Assembly: GCA_963697965.1 (NCBI GenBank)
Contig: OY969108.1
Location: forward strand, 1,984,001-2,048,000
Direction of reading: 5' to 3'
Origin: JAPLJC01 sp963697965
GTDB taxonomy: Bacteria; Desulfobacterota; Desulfobaccia; Desulfobaccales; 0-14-0-80-60-11
DNA length: 64,000 nucleotides
Numbering within the stretch: the first letter of the stretch is position 1; every line of letters begins with the position of its first letter. Positions 1 through 12,492 of the stretch are shown piece by piece. Position numbers and translations under genes: made by a program. The notes below the pieces were generated by a model. That model saw only the letters and a list, made by a program, of their open reading frames with translations. It did no database searches and was not told the DNA's origin.

Positions 1-432
<432 letters not shown>

Positions 433-567
433 TTGCCGATTTCCGTTTGCCGTTTTCACATTAAAACCTTGCCGGAGCGGCTAAAAGGTTTGGTAGCCGC
501 AGGCTTTAGCCTGCGCTTTTTATTGACGACTATGGACACAGGCATCCGGCCTGTGGGCTTTTCATTC
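433..567. repeat. Intergenic palindromic repeats between the HEPN gene and purF
   Basis: A palindrome of the family GTAGCCGCAGGC/TTTAGCCTGCG lies at 493-515 and a shorter one (CACAGGC...GCCTGTG) at about 537-556. The first family recurs at 13579-13601, in inverted orientation at 13706-13728, and at 51032-51054. Each folds as a short hairpin, like a REP element. No gene is apparent in this gap. Confidence 0.75.
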
Positions 568-951
568 TTAAGACTCGTTTAATAATGATAACAGTTTTCC
601 GCGTAAACGGCTGGCAATATCAAGGGCGTGTGCGGCTTCCTCGCGATCGGCCGATTCGCCCGGATAACGGAAGACCACTGCGGCCCGAGTCAAAAAACGC
701 AGATCATCCGAAAGCCAGGACCATTTCGGACATACTGGAGTCAATAACTGATCGAGAAAGGAGAGATCATGAGTTTTAGTGGGGATAGCTCCCAGGTGGA
801 TCAATAAAGCCTTCATCAATTTTTCGATACATTGCTGGGCATGGAAACAGACGGCATCGTAATTCGGCTGTTCCTTCGCGGCCAGTTCCCTTTTGGCGGT
901 GGCCAAGTCCCTTTCCGCCTTTTCGATCCATTCTTTAACGGTGTCGTTCAT
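568..951 (-). CDS. HEPN domain protein (toxin-type partner of MNT)
   Basis: A 127-residue, largely helical protein of the HEPN family. The family hallmark is the segment AVCFHAQQCIEKLMKALL at about residues 34-51, followed by H61 and a later arginine-rich helix (FRYPGE, then DREEAAHAL, which fits the R-x4-H pattern of HEPN ribonucleases). It overlaps the 3' end of the upstream nucleotidyltransferase gene by 17 nt, the usual arrangement of MNT-HEPN toxin-antitoxin pairs. In characterised pairs the HEPN protein is an RNase that the MNT partner inactivates by AMPylation. Toxicity here is inferred from family and context only. The pair sits inside what should be a carB-purF junction. Confidence 0.85.
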   Translation of the reverse strand: MNDTVKEWIEKAERDLATAKRELAAKEQPNYDAVCFHAQQCIEKLMKALLIHLGAIPTKTHDLSFLDQLLTPVCPKWSWLSDDLRFLTRAAVVFRYPGESADREEAAHALDIASRLRGKLLSLLNES

Positions 952-1252
952 ATAACACTTGGCCGTGGTCTAGAGCTTCCCTAATCAAGGGGTCGCCTTC
1001 CCGATAGCGGCGTTGGGTGTCATCGGGGCGCCGGGCCAGTAGATCAATGGGAAACCGGGGGTTGGTCCGGTTCAAAATTTCCAGGGATTTGCGCAAATTT
1101 TTCCCTTCAAAAGGCAGGACCACCAATAGGTCGACGTCGGAATCCGGGGTCGGGTTGCCATAGGCATAGGAACCGAAGAGAATGATGCGTTCAGGTTGGA
1201 ACTCCTGGACGATGAGGTTGCATAATTCTTGGATGGTTTGGTTGTCTACCAT
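935..1252 (-). CDS. MNT-type nucleotidyltransferase (antitoxin partner of HEPN)
   Basis: A minimal nucleotidyltransferase of 105 residues if started at the ATG at 1252. An upstream ATG at 1279 in the same frame would overlap the preceding gene and add nine residues. The catalytic signature is clear: FGSYAYG at residues 26-32 followed by SDVD at 38-41, matching the GSxxxG...DxD site of the polymerase-beta-like fold. It is short enough to consist of only the catalytic domain. The following HEPN gene starts 17 nt before this gene ends, implying translational coupling. Known relatives transfer AMP from ATP to a tyrosine of the HEPN toxin. That activity is an inference here. Confidence 0.88.
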   Translation of the reverse strand: MVDNQTIQELCNLIVQEFQPERIILFGSYAYGNPTPDSDVDLLVVLPFEGKNLRKSLEILNRTNPRFPIDLLARRPDDTQRRYREGDPLIREALDHGQVLYERHR

Positions 1253-1259
1253 GGCAGTC

Positions 1260-1853
1260 TCAACTAGTTGGAGGGACACTATCTGCTTGCTCTATAGAAC
1301 GTTCCTTTTCAATGCGTTCTAAAATTATTTTCTGGAGCCCCTTCTCAATTGTTGATTCAAATGTCTTGCCTACCGATGTAGATACCTGAATTTTAGTATA
1401 TTTCACCCTAGATTTAGTGTGATGCTTATAAAAGTCTTTTATAAAACCTTCAAGCCATTTTCTTTCCCCACCCAAAGGAATGTAATAGTTGGCTTGTTCC
1501 CCGTCCCTAAGGCACACCGGCAAAGGACTTGACAATCCATTTGGTTCTGTTACTTGAATAGCATATTGCCTTTGATTTTTAAAAAAACCAACCTTCCATC
1601 CAATATTTGTGATTTGTGCTTCCCTATGACCAATGTTAACAATATGTATCACAAGATATTCTGGATGAGGCCCTTTTTGTCCTGGAGTAACGATTAGCCG
1701 ATGTCCAGCACTGACATCTATCCTTAACCGCTTATCTTGACGAGCAAAATATATGGCTACCCAAACCGCCGCAATAGTACCAATAGCCGAGAGCCACGGC
1801 GCAAAGGTGTTTATGAATTTAAATGTTTCTTTGTCGGAAATGGCATTCTCCAT
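1260..1853 (-). CDS. Membrane-anchored protein of unknown function
   Basis: A 197-residue protein I do not recognise. One hydrophobic segment at about residues 18-37 (APWLSAIGTIAAVWVAIYFA) is followed by a soluble, beta-rich looking domain of about 120 residues and a charged C-terminal helix. Orientation cannot be decided. The gene is clearly more AT-rich than its neighbours carB and purF, which suggests acquisition. It starts 33 nt after the carB stop and runs straight into the MNT-HEPN pair on the same strand, so the three genes may have entered together. A defence or toxin-linked role is possible but unsupported by any motif I can see. Confidence 0.7.
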   Translation of the reverse strand: MENAISDKETFKFINTFAPWLSAIGTIAAVWVAIYFARQDKRLRIDVSAGHRLIVTPGQKGPHPEYLVIHIVNIGHREAQITNIGWKVGFFKNQRQYAIQVTEPNGLSSPLPVCLRDGEQANYYIPLGGERKWLEGFIKDFYKHHTKSRVKYTKIQVSTSVGKTFESTIEKGLQKIILERIEKERSIEQADSVPPTS

Positions 1854-1886
1854 AGTAGCAAGACGCCTTCGCCACCCAAAATGAAA

Positions 1887-5165
<3,279 letters not shown>

Positions 5166-5571
5166 AATTTGTCGCTGGCTATTGTGATGCTTCGCAAATA
5201 CGGTGGTATTGAAACGACTGAGAACCTAAGTCCCGGTGGTGTCTCAGTCCCAATGGTATCAAAGTCACCCTTTGGAAAAGGGGGATGTAAGGAGGTTAAT
5301 TTAAATCCCCCCTGCCCCCTATCGTGTCCGGCAAGATTTTTGCTTATCGCCCCTTAATCTAAGCCAGCAAATCTCCATCTCTTTGATTAACTAATGGAGT
5401 TATCATGGTTTTTCCCCTCTCTCTCACTGGGGGAGAGGGCAGGGTAAGGGGGAAGTATTCAGTCCTCGAAACCACCTATGCCATCGCCCCGGCAATGTAG
5501 GAGATGGCTTAATCTCAGGTGAATAGGCGGTCCCAAGGCCGCCGCGGCGATGCGCTTCCCCGCCAGGCCTT
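5166..5571. other. carA-carB intergenic gap with a low-complexity palindrome
   Basis: No convincing gene lies in these 406 nt. At about 5414-5452 there is a C/T-rich then G-rich stretch (CCCCTCTCTC...GGGGGAGAGGG) resembling the arms of the elements at 31524, 45746 and 57630. At about 5265-5330 there is CCCTTTGGAAAAGGGGGA followed by CCCCCCTGCCCCC, which resembles the repeat at 58746-58838. Such a gap inside a carAB operon is atypical and could hold a separate carB promoter, though I see no clear one. Confidence 0.5.
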
Positions 5572-6696
5572 TCAAACCTGGCCCACCATCTTGAGAAATT
5601 CCTCGAAAAGATAATGGGCGTCATGAGGCCCCGGGGAGGCCTCCGGGTGGTACTGCACCGAAAAGGCCTTGAGCCCCTTATGGCGCAGCCCCTCCAGGGT
5701 GCCGTCATTCAGGTTGACGTGGGTCGACTCCACCCCGGGGTCGCGAATGGACTCCAGGTCCACCGCAAAGCCGTGATTCTGGGAGGTGATTTCCACCCGG
5801 CCGGAGAGAGCGCTCTTTACCGGTTGGTTGGCGCCCCGGTGGCCGAACTTGAGCTTGAAGGTGCGGCCGCCCAGGGCCAGGCCCATTAGCTGGTGCCCCA
5901 GGCAGATGCCGAACATGGGGACGGCGCCCAGACACTGGCGCACATTGTCGATGGCGTAAGTGACCGCGGCGGGATCCCCAGGGCCGTTGCTGAGGATGAG
6001 GCCCGCGGGTTTGAGAGCCAGCACCTGCTCAGCCGGGGTGGTGGCCGGCACCACCAGCACCTGGAGGCCTTTTTCGAGTAAGTTACTGATTATATTGAAC
6101 TTAACTCCATAATCATAGAGCACCACCTTCCTGCCGGTACGCTGGGACCACAAGGTCTTTAGATCGGTGTCGTCGGTGTCCGCGGCAAACTGCGGCCACC
6201 AGTAGGGCCGCCGGCAGGTAACCAGGGGCACCAGGTCCAGGCCATCCATGCTAGGCAGCTCCCGGGCCCGGCGCACCAGAGACTCGGGGTCCAGGTCCCG
6301 GGTGGAGATGAGCCCCCGCATAGCCCCCACTTCCCGGAGGCGCTTGGTGATGGCCCGGGTGTCGAAGCCCTCCACCCCCAGCTTGCCCGCAGCCCGGAGG
6401 TAATCGGCCAGGTTCCCCTGGGACCGCCAGTTGGAAGGGTAGGGGTGGTACTCTTTGACAATGAAGCCCTCCACCGCTACCCCCCGGGATTCCACATCTT
6501 CGGGGTTGACCCCGTAATTTCCTATCAAGGGATAAGTCATGGTGACGATCTGGCCCTTGTAGGAGGGGTCGGTGAGCATCTCCTGGTATCCGGTCATGGC
6601 GGTGTTGAACACCACCTCGCCGCCGGATTCCCCCTCGCCGGTAAAGGATCGCCCCCGCAAGACCAAACCGTCTTCCAAAGCCAATAACGCCTGCAA
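5572..6696 (-). CDS. carA: Carbamoyl-phosphate synthase small subunit (glutaminase)
   Basis: A full-length 374-residue small subunit that hydrolyses glutamine and passes ammonia to CarB. The N-terminal half is the CarA-specific domain (LALEDGLVLRGRSF, then FNTAMTGYQEMLTDPSY). The C-terminal half is a class I glutamine amidotransferase with the nucleophile in FGICLGHQLMGLA (Cys265) and the His/Glu pair in VQYHPEASPGP. The start is a TTG at 6696, supported by GAGG eight nt upstream; no in-frame ATG is better placed. It is the first gene of the minus-strand carA-carB run. Confidence 0.97.
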   Translation of the reverse strand: MQALLALEDGLVLRGRSFTGEGESGGEVVFNTAMTGYQEMLTDPSYKGQIVTMTYPLIGNYGVNPEDVESRGVAVEGFIVKEYHPYPSNWRSQGNLADYLRAAGKLGVEGFDTRAITKRLREVGAMRGLISTRDLDPESLVRRARELPSMDGLDLVPLVTCRRPYWWPQFAADTDDTDLKTLWSQRTGRKVVLYDYGVKFNIISNLLEKGLQVLVVPATTPAEQVLALKPAGLILSNGPGDPAAVTYAIDNVRQCLGAVPMFGICLGHQLMGLALGGRTFKLKFGHRGANQPVKSALSGRVEITSQNHGFAVDLESIRDPGVESTHVNLNDGTLEGLRHKGLKAFSVQYHPEASPGPHDAHYLFEEFLKMVGQV

Positions 6697-7045
6697 AGTG
6701 ATGACCTCGTAGCCGGGGTAATTTTCTAGAAAATTATAACATAATCCATGGCTGGGCGTCGGCTAAATTTTCCAGGTACAAACCCTAATTTGAGGGGCCA
6801 GAGGCCGTGCCCTAAGGAGTGAAGGTCCAGGAAATCCAGGCGGGACGCTGGCCCCGTAGACCGGCTGCATATAAAGCCCCTGGCGAGGCGATTGGCAGCC
6901 AGGCAAGGCTAAACCCTTGCCTGACTCCAAGGAACGTCCGCTGAGTCCGGTAAAGTTTTTGCTTGGAGGTAGGTGGTACGGGCACTGCCCACCAAACCCC
7001 GGGGGCTGTCGTCACCCAGGCACGTCCAACCTGGGAGTTTGACCG
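6697..7045. other. Gap between waaA and carA with dispersed repeats
   Basis: This 349-nt gap should hold the carA promoter, but I cannot pick one with confidence. At 6867-6893 there is GCATATAAAGCCCCTGG plus a GGCGATT end, nearly identical to 9645-9671; both copies are followed shortly by CAGGCAAGG, so this is a dispersed repeat. At 6971-6993 there is a copy of the GGGCACTGCCCACC palindrome family. Short open frames here have no protein-like character. Confidence 0.55.
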
Positions 7046-8404
7046 CTAAGTGCGGCGCTGCCCCAACCTGGCGGCCTGCTTTCGCCAAAGCCCGGCGATC
7101 AGCTCCGCCTGGCGTCGGGCCGCGCCTTGATGGGGGACCAAGGTCGCCTGGGCTCTGGCCCCCAAATCCCGGCGGAGTTCCGGGTTTTTCAAAAGCCGGT
7201 CCACCGCGGCGGCGAGCGACGCGGCGTCCGCCACCCTGATCCCGGCACCGGAGTCATCAGCTTCCAGGATGTCTTGGGCCCAACGGAAGTTGGAGAGGTT
7301 GGGGCCATAAAGAGGTGCCCGGCCCCAGGCCGCAGCCTCCAGGATATTTTGGCCCCCATGGGGGACCAGGCTGCCTCCCACAAAAGCGACGTCCGTGGCC
7401 CCGTAGAGGCTGAAGAGGTCGCCGATGGTGTCGATGAGCACCACCGGCTGGGTCCGCACTTCTAATCCCGCCTTCAGCCGGCTCCAGAGATGGGCAGGCA
7501 AACGGTACTTCGCTCCCACCAAATTATCCCGCAAGCCCGGGGCGCGCTCGGGATGCCTGGGCGCCAGCACCAGGAGCAAGGAAGGGTAGGGACCCAGGAG
7601 CTCCTTGTAGGCGGCCAGCACTATTTCCTCTTCGCCGGCATGGGTGGAGGCGGCCAGCCAGACCGGCTCGCCCCCGGAAACTTCCTGGCCGCCGTGCAGC
7701 AGCCGCTGAAATTGGGCGGACTCTGCCTCATTCCGGTCCTGGAACAGGCGGTCGCACTTCAGGTTGCCGCTGAGCCGTATTTTGGCCGGGTCCAGGCCCA
7801 CGGCCAACAGGCGTTGATAATCGAGGGGTGTTCCAGGAATAATAAGGTCGTAATGATTAATTAATTCATTGGTGTACCGACGATATCTAAGGTATCTTCT
7901 GAAGCTTTGCCCGGAAACTCGGGCGTTGGCTAGGGCCAGGAGAACGCCGCGCTGCCTGGCCAGGTTAAGAAAATTAGGCCAGATCTCCGATTCCAGGGTA
8001 ATGACCAGATGAGGCTCCAGTCTTTCCAGGTAGCGCTGCACCGTCCAGGGAATATCCAGGGGAAAGTAGCAGACCCTGGCCCCCAAAGGCGAAAAATATT
8101 TGCGAGCCAGGGCCTGGCCGGTTTCAGTACCGGTGCTGACGATGAAGGCGGCCCCGGGGAGCAAACCTTGCAGTTCCCGGACCAGGGGCAGGGCCGCCAG
8201 GATTTCTCCCACGGAAATCCCGTGCAGCCAGAGACGCGGCTGCCCCGGAGGAGGGCCGCCGGGGAGGTCCAGACCCAGGCGGGGGCGAAAGCTCTCGCCC
8301 CGGCCCCTCGATTTCAGGTGCCAATAAAAAAAAGGCCAGCCAAATAAGCCGACCAGGGTGCTCAAGCCCTCATATGCGAGGTTAATCAAGGTATTATCAG
8401 ACAT
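7046..8404 (-). CDS. waaA: 3-deoxy-D-manno-octulosonic acid (Kdo) transferase
   Basis: A 452-residue inner-membrane-associated glycosyltransferase that adds Kdo from CMP-Kdo to lipid A precursor, so the organism makes LPS. The N-terminus has a hydrophobic anchor (LVGLFGWPFFYWHL). It is followed by the family segment LWLHGISVGEILAALPLVREL and STGTETGQALA, with the catalytic glutamate in the HGISVGE region. The C-terminal GT-B half contains AFVGGSLVPHGGQNILEAAAWG, the sugar-nucleotide binding signature. Length is slightly above the usual 420-430. The gene follows the Nudix gene with a 2-nt gap on the same strand, so the two are probably cotranscribed. Confidence 0.96.
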   Translation of the reverse strand: MSDNTLINLAYEGLSTLVGLFGWPFFYWHLKSRGRGESFRPRLGLDLPGGPPPGQPRLWLHGISVGEILAALPLVRELQGLLPGAAFIVSTGTETGQALARKYFSPLGARVCYFPLDIPWTVQRYLERLEPHLVITLESEIWPNFLNLARQRGVLLALANARVSGQSFRRYLRYRRYTNELINHYDLIIPGTPLDYQRLLAVGLDPAKIRLSGNLKCDRLFQDRNEAESAQFQRLLHGGQEVSGGEPVWLAASTHAGEEEIVLAAYKELLGPYPSLLLVLAPRHPERAPGLRDNLVGAKYRLPAHLWSRLKAGLEVRTQPVVLIDTIGDLFSLYGATDVAFVGGSLVPHGGQNILEAAAWGRAPLYGPNLSNFRWAQDILEADDSGAGIRVADAASLAAAVDRLLKNPELRRDLGARAQATLVPHQGAARRQAELIAGLWRKQAARLGQRRT

Positions 8405-8406
8405 TT

Positions 8407-8871
8407 CTAATGTATGTTCTTAAGTTTAGCCAACCAGTGGCGGCGTATCTGAAGGTAGTCGGCCAGAATGGCGGCGTGATCGAAGGCCATCTCCTGGGGT
8501 AAGTCTTTCAGGCCAAAGATCTCCAGGCTCCGGGCATCGTCCGCGGCCTGGGGTGTCCCCAGTGCCCGGGCCACGAATACGGTGGTGATGTTATGCCGTC
8601 TCGGGTCTCGCCGGGGATCGGAATAGGTGTGCAACTGGCCGAGGAGTTCCACCTTAAGACTGGTTTCCTCCACGGCCTCGCGGCAGGCGGCGGCCTCCAG
8701 TGATTCGCCGTAGTCCACGTAGCCGCCGGGCAAGGCCCATCCCAGAGGCGGATTGGCTCTCTGGATCAGAACGATCCCCTTGAGGGGAATCTCGATAATG
8801 ATGTCGACCGTAGGGGCCGGTGATCGCCGGGCCGGGAGGGTCTGGCCGCATTTAGGACATTTTTCTGACAT
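8407..8871 (-). CDS. Nudix hydrolase with N-terminal zinc-ribbon stub
   Basis: A 154-residue Nudix hydrolase, probably acting on ADP-ribose or another nucleoside diphosphate derivative. The Nudix box is complete from G50: GYVDYGE, seven residues, then REAVEE at 64-69, giving G-x5-E-x7-REUxEE. The N-terminus MSEKCPKCGQ has one CxxC (Cys5, Cys8), a half zinc ribbon often seen on bacterial ADP-ribose pyrophosphatase-like proteins. The substrate cannot be read from the sequence. Its stop is two nt from the waaA start. Confidence 0.9.
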   Translation of the reverse strand: MSEKCPKCGQTLPARRSPAPTVDIIIEIPLKGIVLIQRANPPLGWALPGGYVDYGESLEAAACREAVEETSLKVELLGQLHTYSDPRRDPRRHNITTVFVARALGTPQAADDARSLEIFGLKDLPQEMAFDHAAILADYLQIRRHWLAKLKNIH

Positions 8872-8925
8872 CTTCTTGTGGTAGTTTACATAATATATAT
8901 TATCAGACGTATCTTATTAGGTCCC

Positions 8926-9492
8926 CTAAAACTCCCGCTTAGCAAATTTCTTTAAATCTTGATAATTAACCGCGACAATTTGCCAGGTGCCCCTCTTAGG
9001 TTGCCGCTGCATCTGGAAATGAAACGGCTCTTTGGTCTTGGGGTCCACCAGGGTCACTCGGGCATCATCCCCCTGGACTTCGATCTGCGCCGTGGTAGCC
9101 GCGGTGGCAATCGCCAGTATTTGCCTATTATCCAGATTTAGCAGATATTTCTCCATCATCTGGCGGATCTGCTTTTCCAGGGCGCCGGACAGGTTGGACA
9201 ACACTAATCGGGCCAAATGCCGCCCCATTTCCTGCGTTTTCCGGTCCCAGGGGGCTTCTGAGCCCCCTTTGTCGTCGTCGGAATTGGGGAGAGCTGATTC
9301 CGCCATATTATTGGCAATTGCCTTTATATTCACATACTTAAATAACTGGTCCATATTCCTGGTCTTAAGATCCAGGGCCATACGCTGCAAGGCGTAACGG
9401 GGCGAGGCGATCCAGCTCCGGTAAAGGCCGGCGCCCAGGACCACAACCAAAATCCCCGCGATCAGGCAGACCAACAAGGTCCGACGCCGCAT
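8926..9492 (-). CDS. DUF2939-like membrane-anchored protein
   Basis: A 188-residue protein when started at the ATG at 9492, preceded by an AGGGAGGT ribosome site about 8 nt away. A longer frame back to 9624 has no such site. An N-terminal membrane anchor (residues about 5-24, LLVCLIAGILVVVLGAGLY) follows MRRR, so the body should be periplasmic. The next segment, SPRYALQRMALDLKTRNMDQ, resembles the DUF2939 pattern of an aromatic residue followed by a helix and a Y-V-N/D motif (LFKYVN). The C-terminal half contains a beta-rich part (ARVTLVDPKT...FHFQMQRQ). The function is unknown. Confidence 0.75.
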   Translation of the reverse strand: MRRRTLLVCLIAGILVVVLGAGLYRSWIASPRYALQRMALDLKTRNMDQLFKYVNIKAIANNMAESALPNSDDDKGGSEAPWDRKTQEMGRHLARLVLSNLSGALEKQIRQMMEKYLLNLDNRQILAIATAATTAQIEVQGDDARVTLVDPKTKEPFHFQMQRQPKRGTWQIVAVNYQDLKKFAKREF

Positions 9493-9925
9493 GAGACCAG
9501 ACCTCCCTATAGTGAGCTTGGCTTCGCCATGCTTTTCAGATAGATATACTATAACCTGAAGGGGGAATCGAGGCCACATTGCAGGACGCAAGCCGCGGCG
9601 CCATTGAGCAAAGCCGCTTACCACGGGACTTTACGAGGACGAATGCATATAAAGCCCCTGGAGGGGCGATTTTTCATCAGGCAAGGGTTTTGGTTAGGGG
9701 CTGTTTTCCATTTTCCATTTTCAGCTCATCCAGATTTGTTTTGTATAAAACCGAAGACTGAAAAGCAAACTGAAACCTGAAACTAGAAACCAAAAGGCAG
9801 AAACCAGAAATAGAACAAAAAATAGAAAATGAAAATTCGAAACTGTAAACTGAAAACGGAAAAGGGAAAACGGAAAACACCAAAAAACGGGCATTGACCC
9901 AACACGAGAAAGAGACTGATTGATC
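9493..9925. other. Divergent gap with dispersed repeat and GAAAC-rich array
   Basis: This 433-nt gap separates divergent genes. It contains the repeat copy at 9645-9671 (see 6867-6893). From about 9750 to 9896 there is an irregular purine-rich array of short GAAAC/GAAAT words (ACTGAAAAC, GGAAAACGG). The same kind of array occurs upstream of the helicase (13768-13795), at 16765-16800, at 25247-25310 in reverse sense and at 53160-53200. Apparent open frames in it are low-complexity and are not called as genes. Confidence 0.6.
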
Positions 9926-11119
9926 ATGGAATACTGGGACTCAGGCGGGACAAGATTGCCGGTAGTGCGGATCAACGCCAAGGGCCTGCGCTGGCAGCGC
10001 CGCGGCCACCCCTGGCTGTACCGGGACGACCTGGACGGCGAGGTCGCGCTTCCCTCCGGGGAGTTGGCCGCGGTAGTGGCGCCCGGGGACCGTTTCCTGG
10101 GGCAGGCCTTTTATAGCGCCAAGTCCCGCATCGCCCTGCGTTTGGTCAGTTCTGGCCCGGAGCCGGTGACTGCAGCTTTTTGGGAGGAACGCCTTCTCAG
10201 CGCCCTGGCGTACCGGCAGCGCCTGGTCCGGGACAGCGACGCCCGCCGCCTCATCTACGCCGAAGCCGACGGCTTCCCAGGCCTGGTGGTAGACTCCTAC
10301 GCCGGCCACCTGGTGCTGCAGGCCAACCACCCGGGTCCGGCCAGGCTCCTGCCGGAGACCTTCTTGCCGCTGCTTACCCGGCACCTGGCCCCCAAATCCA
10401 TCACCCTGCGCCATGACGGCGAGGCGCGCTTGCTGGAGGGGTTACCCCAGGAAGTCCAAACGGTGTCAGGAGAATTGCCTGACCGGGTGGAGGTGCGGGA
10501 AGGTGAGGCGCGTCTCTGGGTGGATATCCGGGGCGGCCAGAAGACGGGCCTTTTCCTCGATCAGCGGGAAAACCGCAGCCTCGCGGCAACGCTGTCCAGG
10601 GGCCGGGTTCTGGATGCCTTCGCCTACCAGGGGGCCTTTGCTATGCACCTGGCTCCCTTAGCCGACGAGGTCATCCTGGTGGAAAGCTCCGCCGCGGCCC
10701 TGGCAATGGCCAAGCAAAATGCGCTTCTCAATAACCTGAATAATATCGAATTGGTGCGGGAAAACGTCTTTGCCTACCTGAAGGCCGCGGTGGCCGCGGG
10801 CAAACGCTTCGACTGCATTGTCTTGGACCCGCCTGCCTTTGCCAGGAGCCGGGGGGAGCGCGCCGCGGCCCTCAAAGGCTACCGCGAAATCAACCGCCGG
10901 GCCTTTCAGCTACTCTCCCCAGGCGGGACGCTGATCACCTGCTCTTGCTCCTATAACCTCAGCGAGCCGGATTTTCTCGGGATAGTCCGGGAGGCTGCCG
11001 CTGAGGCCCACCGCCAGGCCCGTATGGTGGAGCGCCGGGGCGCCGCCAGGGACCACCCTGCCCTCCTCTCGCTGCCGGAAAGCCTCTACTTAAAGTGCCT
11101 GATCCTGGAAGTGCTTTAG
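9926..11119 (+). CDS. rlmI: Class I SAM-dependent 23S rRNA methyltransferase, RlmI-type
   Basis: A 397-residue protein of the RlmI/YccW family, which in E. coli makes m5C1962 in 23S rRNA. The N-terminal PUA-like domain covers roughly residues 5-75 (RINAKGLRWQRRGHPWLYRDD). The Rossmann methyltransferase domain has motif I in VLDAFAYQGAFAMHL, the acidic ribose-binding EVILVESS, motif IV DPPAFARSRG, and a C-terminal TCSCSYNLS that supplies the candidate catalytic cysteine. An in-frame TTG six nt upstream is a less likely start than the ATG at 9926. The ribosome site is weak and the leader is the GAAAC-rich array. Confidence 0.92.
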   Translation: MEYWDSGGTRLPVVRINAKGLRWQRRGHPWLYRDDLDGEVALPSGELAAVVAPGDRFLGQAFYSAKSRIALRLVSSGPEPVTAAFWEERLLSALAYRQRLVRDSDARRLIYAEADGFPGLVVDSYAGHLVLQANHPGPARLLPETFLPLLTRHLAPKSITLRHDGEARLLEGLPQEVQTVSGELPDRVEVREGEARLWVDIRGGQKTGLFLDQRENRSLAATLSRGRVLDAFAYQGAFAMHLAPLADEVILVESSAAALAMAKQNALLNNLNNIELVRENVFAYLKAAVAAGKRFDCIVLDPPAFARSRGERAAALKGYREINRRAFQLLSPGGTLITCSCSYNLSEPDFLGIVREAAAEAHRQARMVERRGAARDHPALLSLPESLYLKCLILEVL

Positions 11120-11253
11120 GCTGGGCCTGTTTCCATCAACGTGTATTAAAGTCGTGGGTTTTATACCGAATTAGCTGTTAGAATCTTTGTGGATATTTGT
11201 GTTATCATTTCTTTTTTTGACGGTAAAAGCACTGAAGGGGCAAGGTAGCTTCT

Positions 11254-12384
11254 ATGGATGACACTGAAATATTTGATAGATTCTTGAAATCTCGTGGTCT
11301 TGGAGAGCGCTTTCCTCGAAGTGCCATGCCCGAAGAACTTTGGAAGAAATCCTACGGATTTATCACCTATTGGGCGGAAAGCCTGATTGCCAGTGCGAGA
11401 GAACTCGTCCCAGGCCTACCGCCTATCCATTTTGATTTTGTTCATAATCAAAACATTAATGCAGCCGCATTCAAAGCGGAAGGAAGATATTTCATCGCTT
11501 TTAATACTGGCACCCGGTATATGCTTGAATTAATTTTATTTCGAATGCTCTCGGACTCTGGACTATTCGATTTTGTTCCAAGCCCTGCTGGCGAAGATAG
11601 CACCTTGCCTCCACTGAAATACACTATACGGGCCGAGGATATGTATCAAGCGGGTATTTTGCCTGTTCCTCCCAAAACAAAAGAACGGAGGTCCTACGCC
11701 ACTATGTTGCTACACCGCGCGTTTATGTTCCTCATAGGTCATGAACTTGCGCATATTACTTTTGGACACGTCGATTATGTGCTTTCAAAAAATGGTAGCG
11801 CATTTATACCTGAACTTGGGTGGAATCTTTCAACCCAGGAAGCTATACTTGAAAGACAGGCTATCGAGGCTGCCGCTGATATGCGATCCGTTTATAGCGC
11901 TATCGGCTCCGCCCAGCTCCTTCACGAAGCACCAATGCCTGACGAACCGACCTGGATTGACACTCGCCGATCTGTAAAGGACTTGCTTTTTGATTGGTCT
12001 TTTGCGATTAACGCTACCTGTCGAATCTTCGGTGACGTAGAAGTTGAAGAATCAGACCTCTTGGAATTAAGCTACCCACCTTGGATTCTTCGCCGGTTTA
12101 TGGCGGAATTGTATGCAGGTGTCGCTGCATCAGGTGTATGGAAACCGCCTGAAACAGCAGTTGAAATCGCCAAAATGCTTAGGGCCGGCTCAATTTATGC
12201 TGAAAAAGCGTTTTTGAGGGTTATGAATCAAGAGTATGGAGCAAAGGGGTTGTACCAAATAACAAAAACCCCCGTTGGCTTAGAATACTTCAAAAAGATA
12301 CACGAATACTTAACTACTACGCTATCTGCCAAACTTGAGCCGTTCGCGTACGAAAAACCTTTTTTCTTCGAAGAAGGGCTGTAG
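11254..12384 (+). CDS. Zincin-type metallopeptidase of unknown family
   Basis: A 376-residue protein with a metalloprotease active site: GHELAH at 162-167 (HExxH), then AIEAAAD with E205 and D209, which would supply a third zinc ligand 38 residues on as in gluzincins. There is no signal peptide and no clear membrane segment, so the protein is probably cytoplasmic. The gene is AT-rich compared with its neighbours and stands alone between two GC-rich genes, which suggests horizontal acquisition. Cytoplasmic lone zincins include ImmA-like regulators and the Lit phage-exclusion protease, but I see no sequence feature that assigns this one to either. Peptidase activity is inferred from the motif only. 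Confidence 0.72.
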   Translation: MDDTEIFDRFLKSRGLGERFPRSAMPEELWKKSYGFITYWAESLIASARELVPGLPPIHFDFVHNQNINAAAFKAEGRYFIAFNTGTRYMLELILFRMLSDSGLFDFVPSPAGEDSTLPPLKYTIRAEDMYQAGILPVPPKTKERRSYATMLLHRAFMFLIGHELAHITFGHVDYVLSKNGSAFIPELGWNLSTQEAILERQAIEAAADMRSVYSAIGSAQLLHEAPMPDEPTWIDTRRSVKDLLFDWSFAINATCRIFGDVEVEESDLLELSYPPWILRRFMAELYAGVAASGVWKPPETAVEIAKMLRAGSIYAEKAFLRVMNQEYGAKGLYQITKTPVGLEYFKKIHEYLTTTLSAKLEPFAYEKPFFFEEGL

Positions 12385-12492
12385 ACCGGAAAAAGCACAG
12401 GTGGTGGTGCCGGAGATCACCTCCCCCCTGCCCCATCTCATCGCCTTTCCCGGTCATTGACTCTACTCTCCTCTTCCCATAAAATCATAGTA

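Noticed and set aside
6812..7239. Two overlapping short frames between carA and waaA
   Set aside because: They run through dispersed repeats and lack start signals.
9750..9896. CRISPR or tandem-repeat array
   Set aside because: There is no fixed unit length and no spacers; only short GAAAC-like words recur.
11254..12384. Assignment of the zincin as a Lit-type phage exclusion protease
   Set aside because: Only the HExxH motif is shared; no further similarity could be seen by eye.
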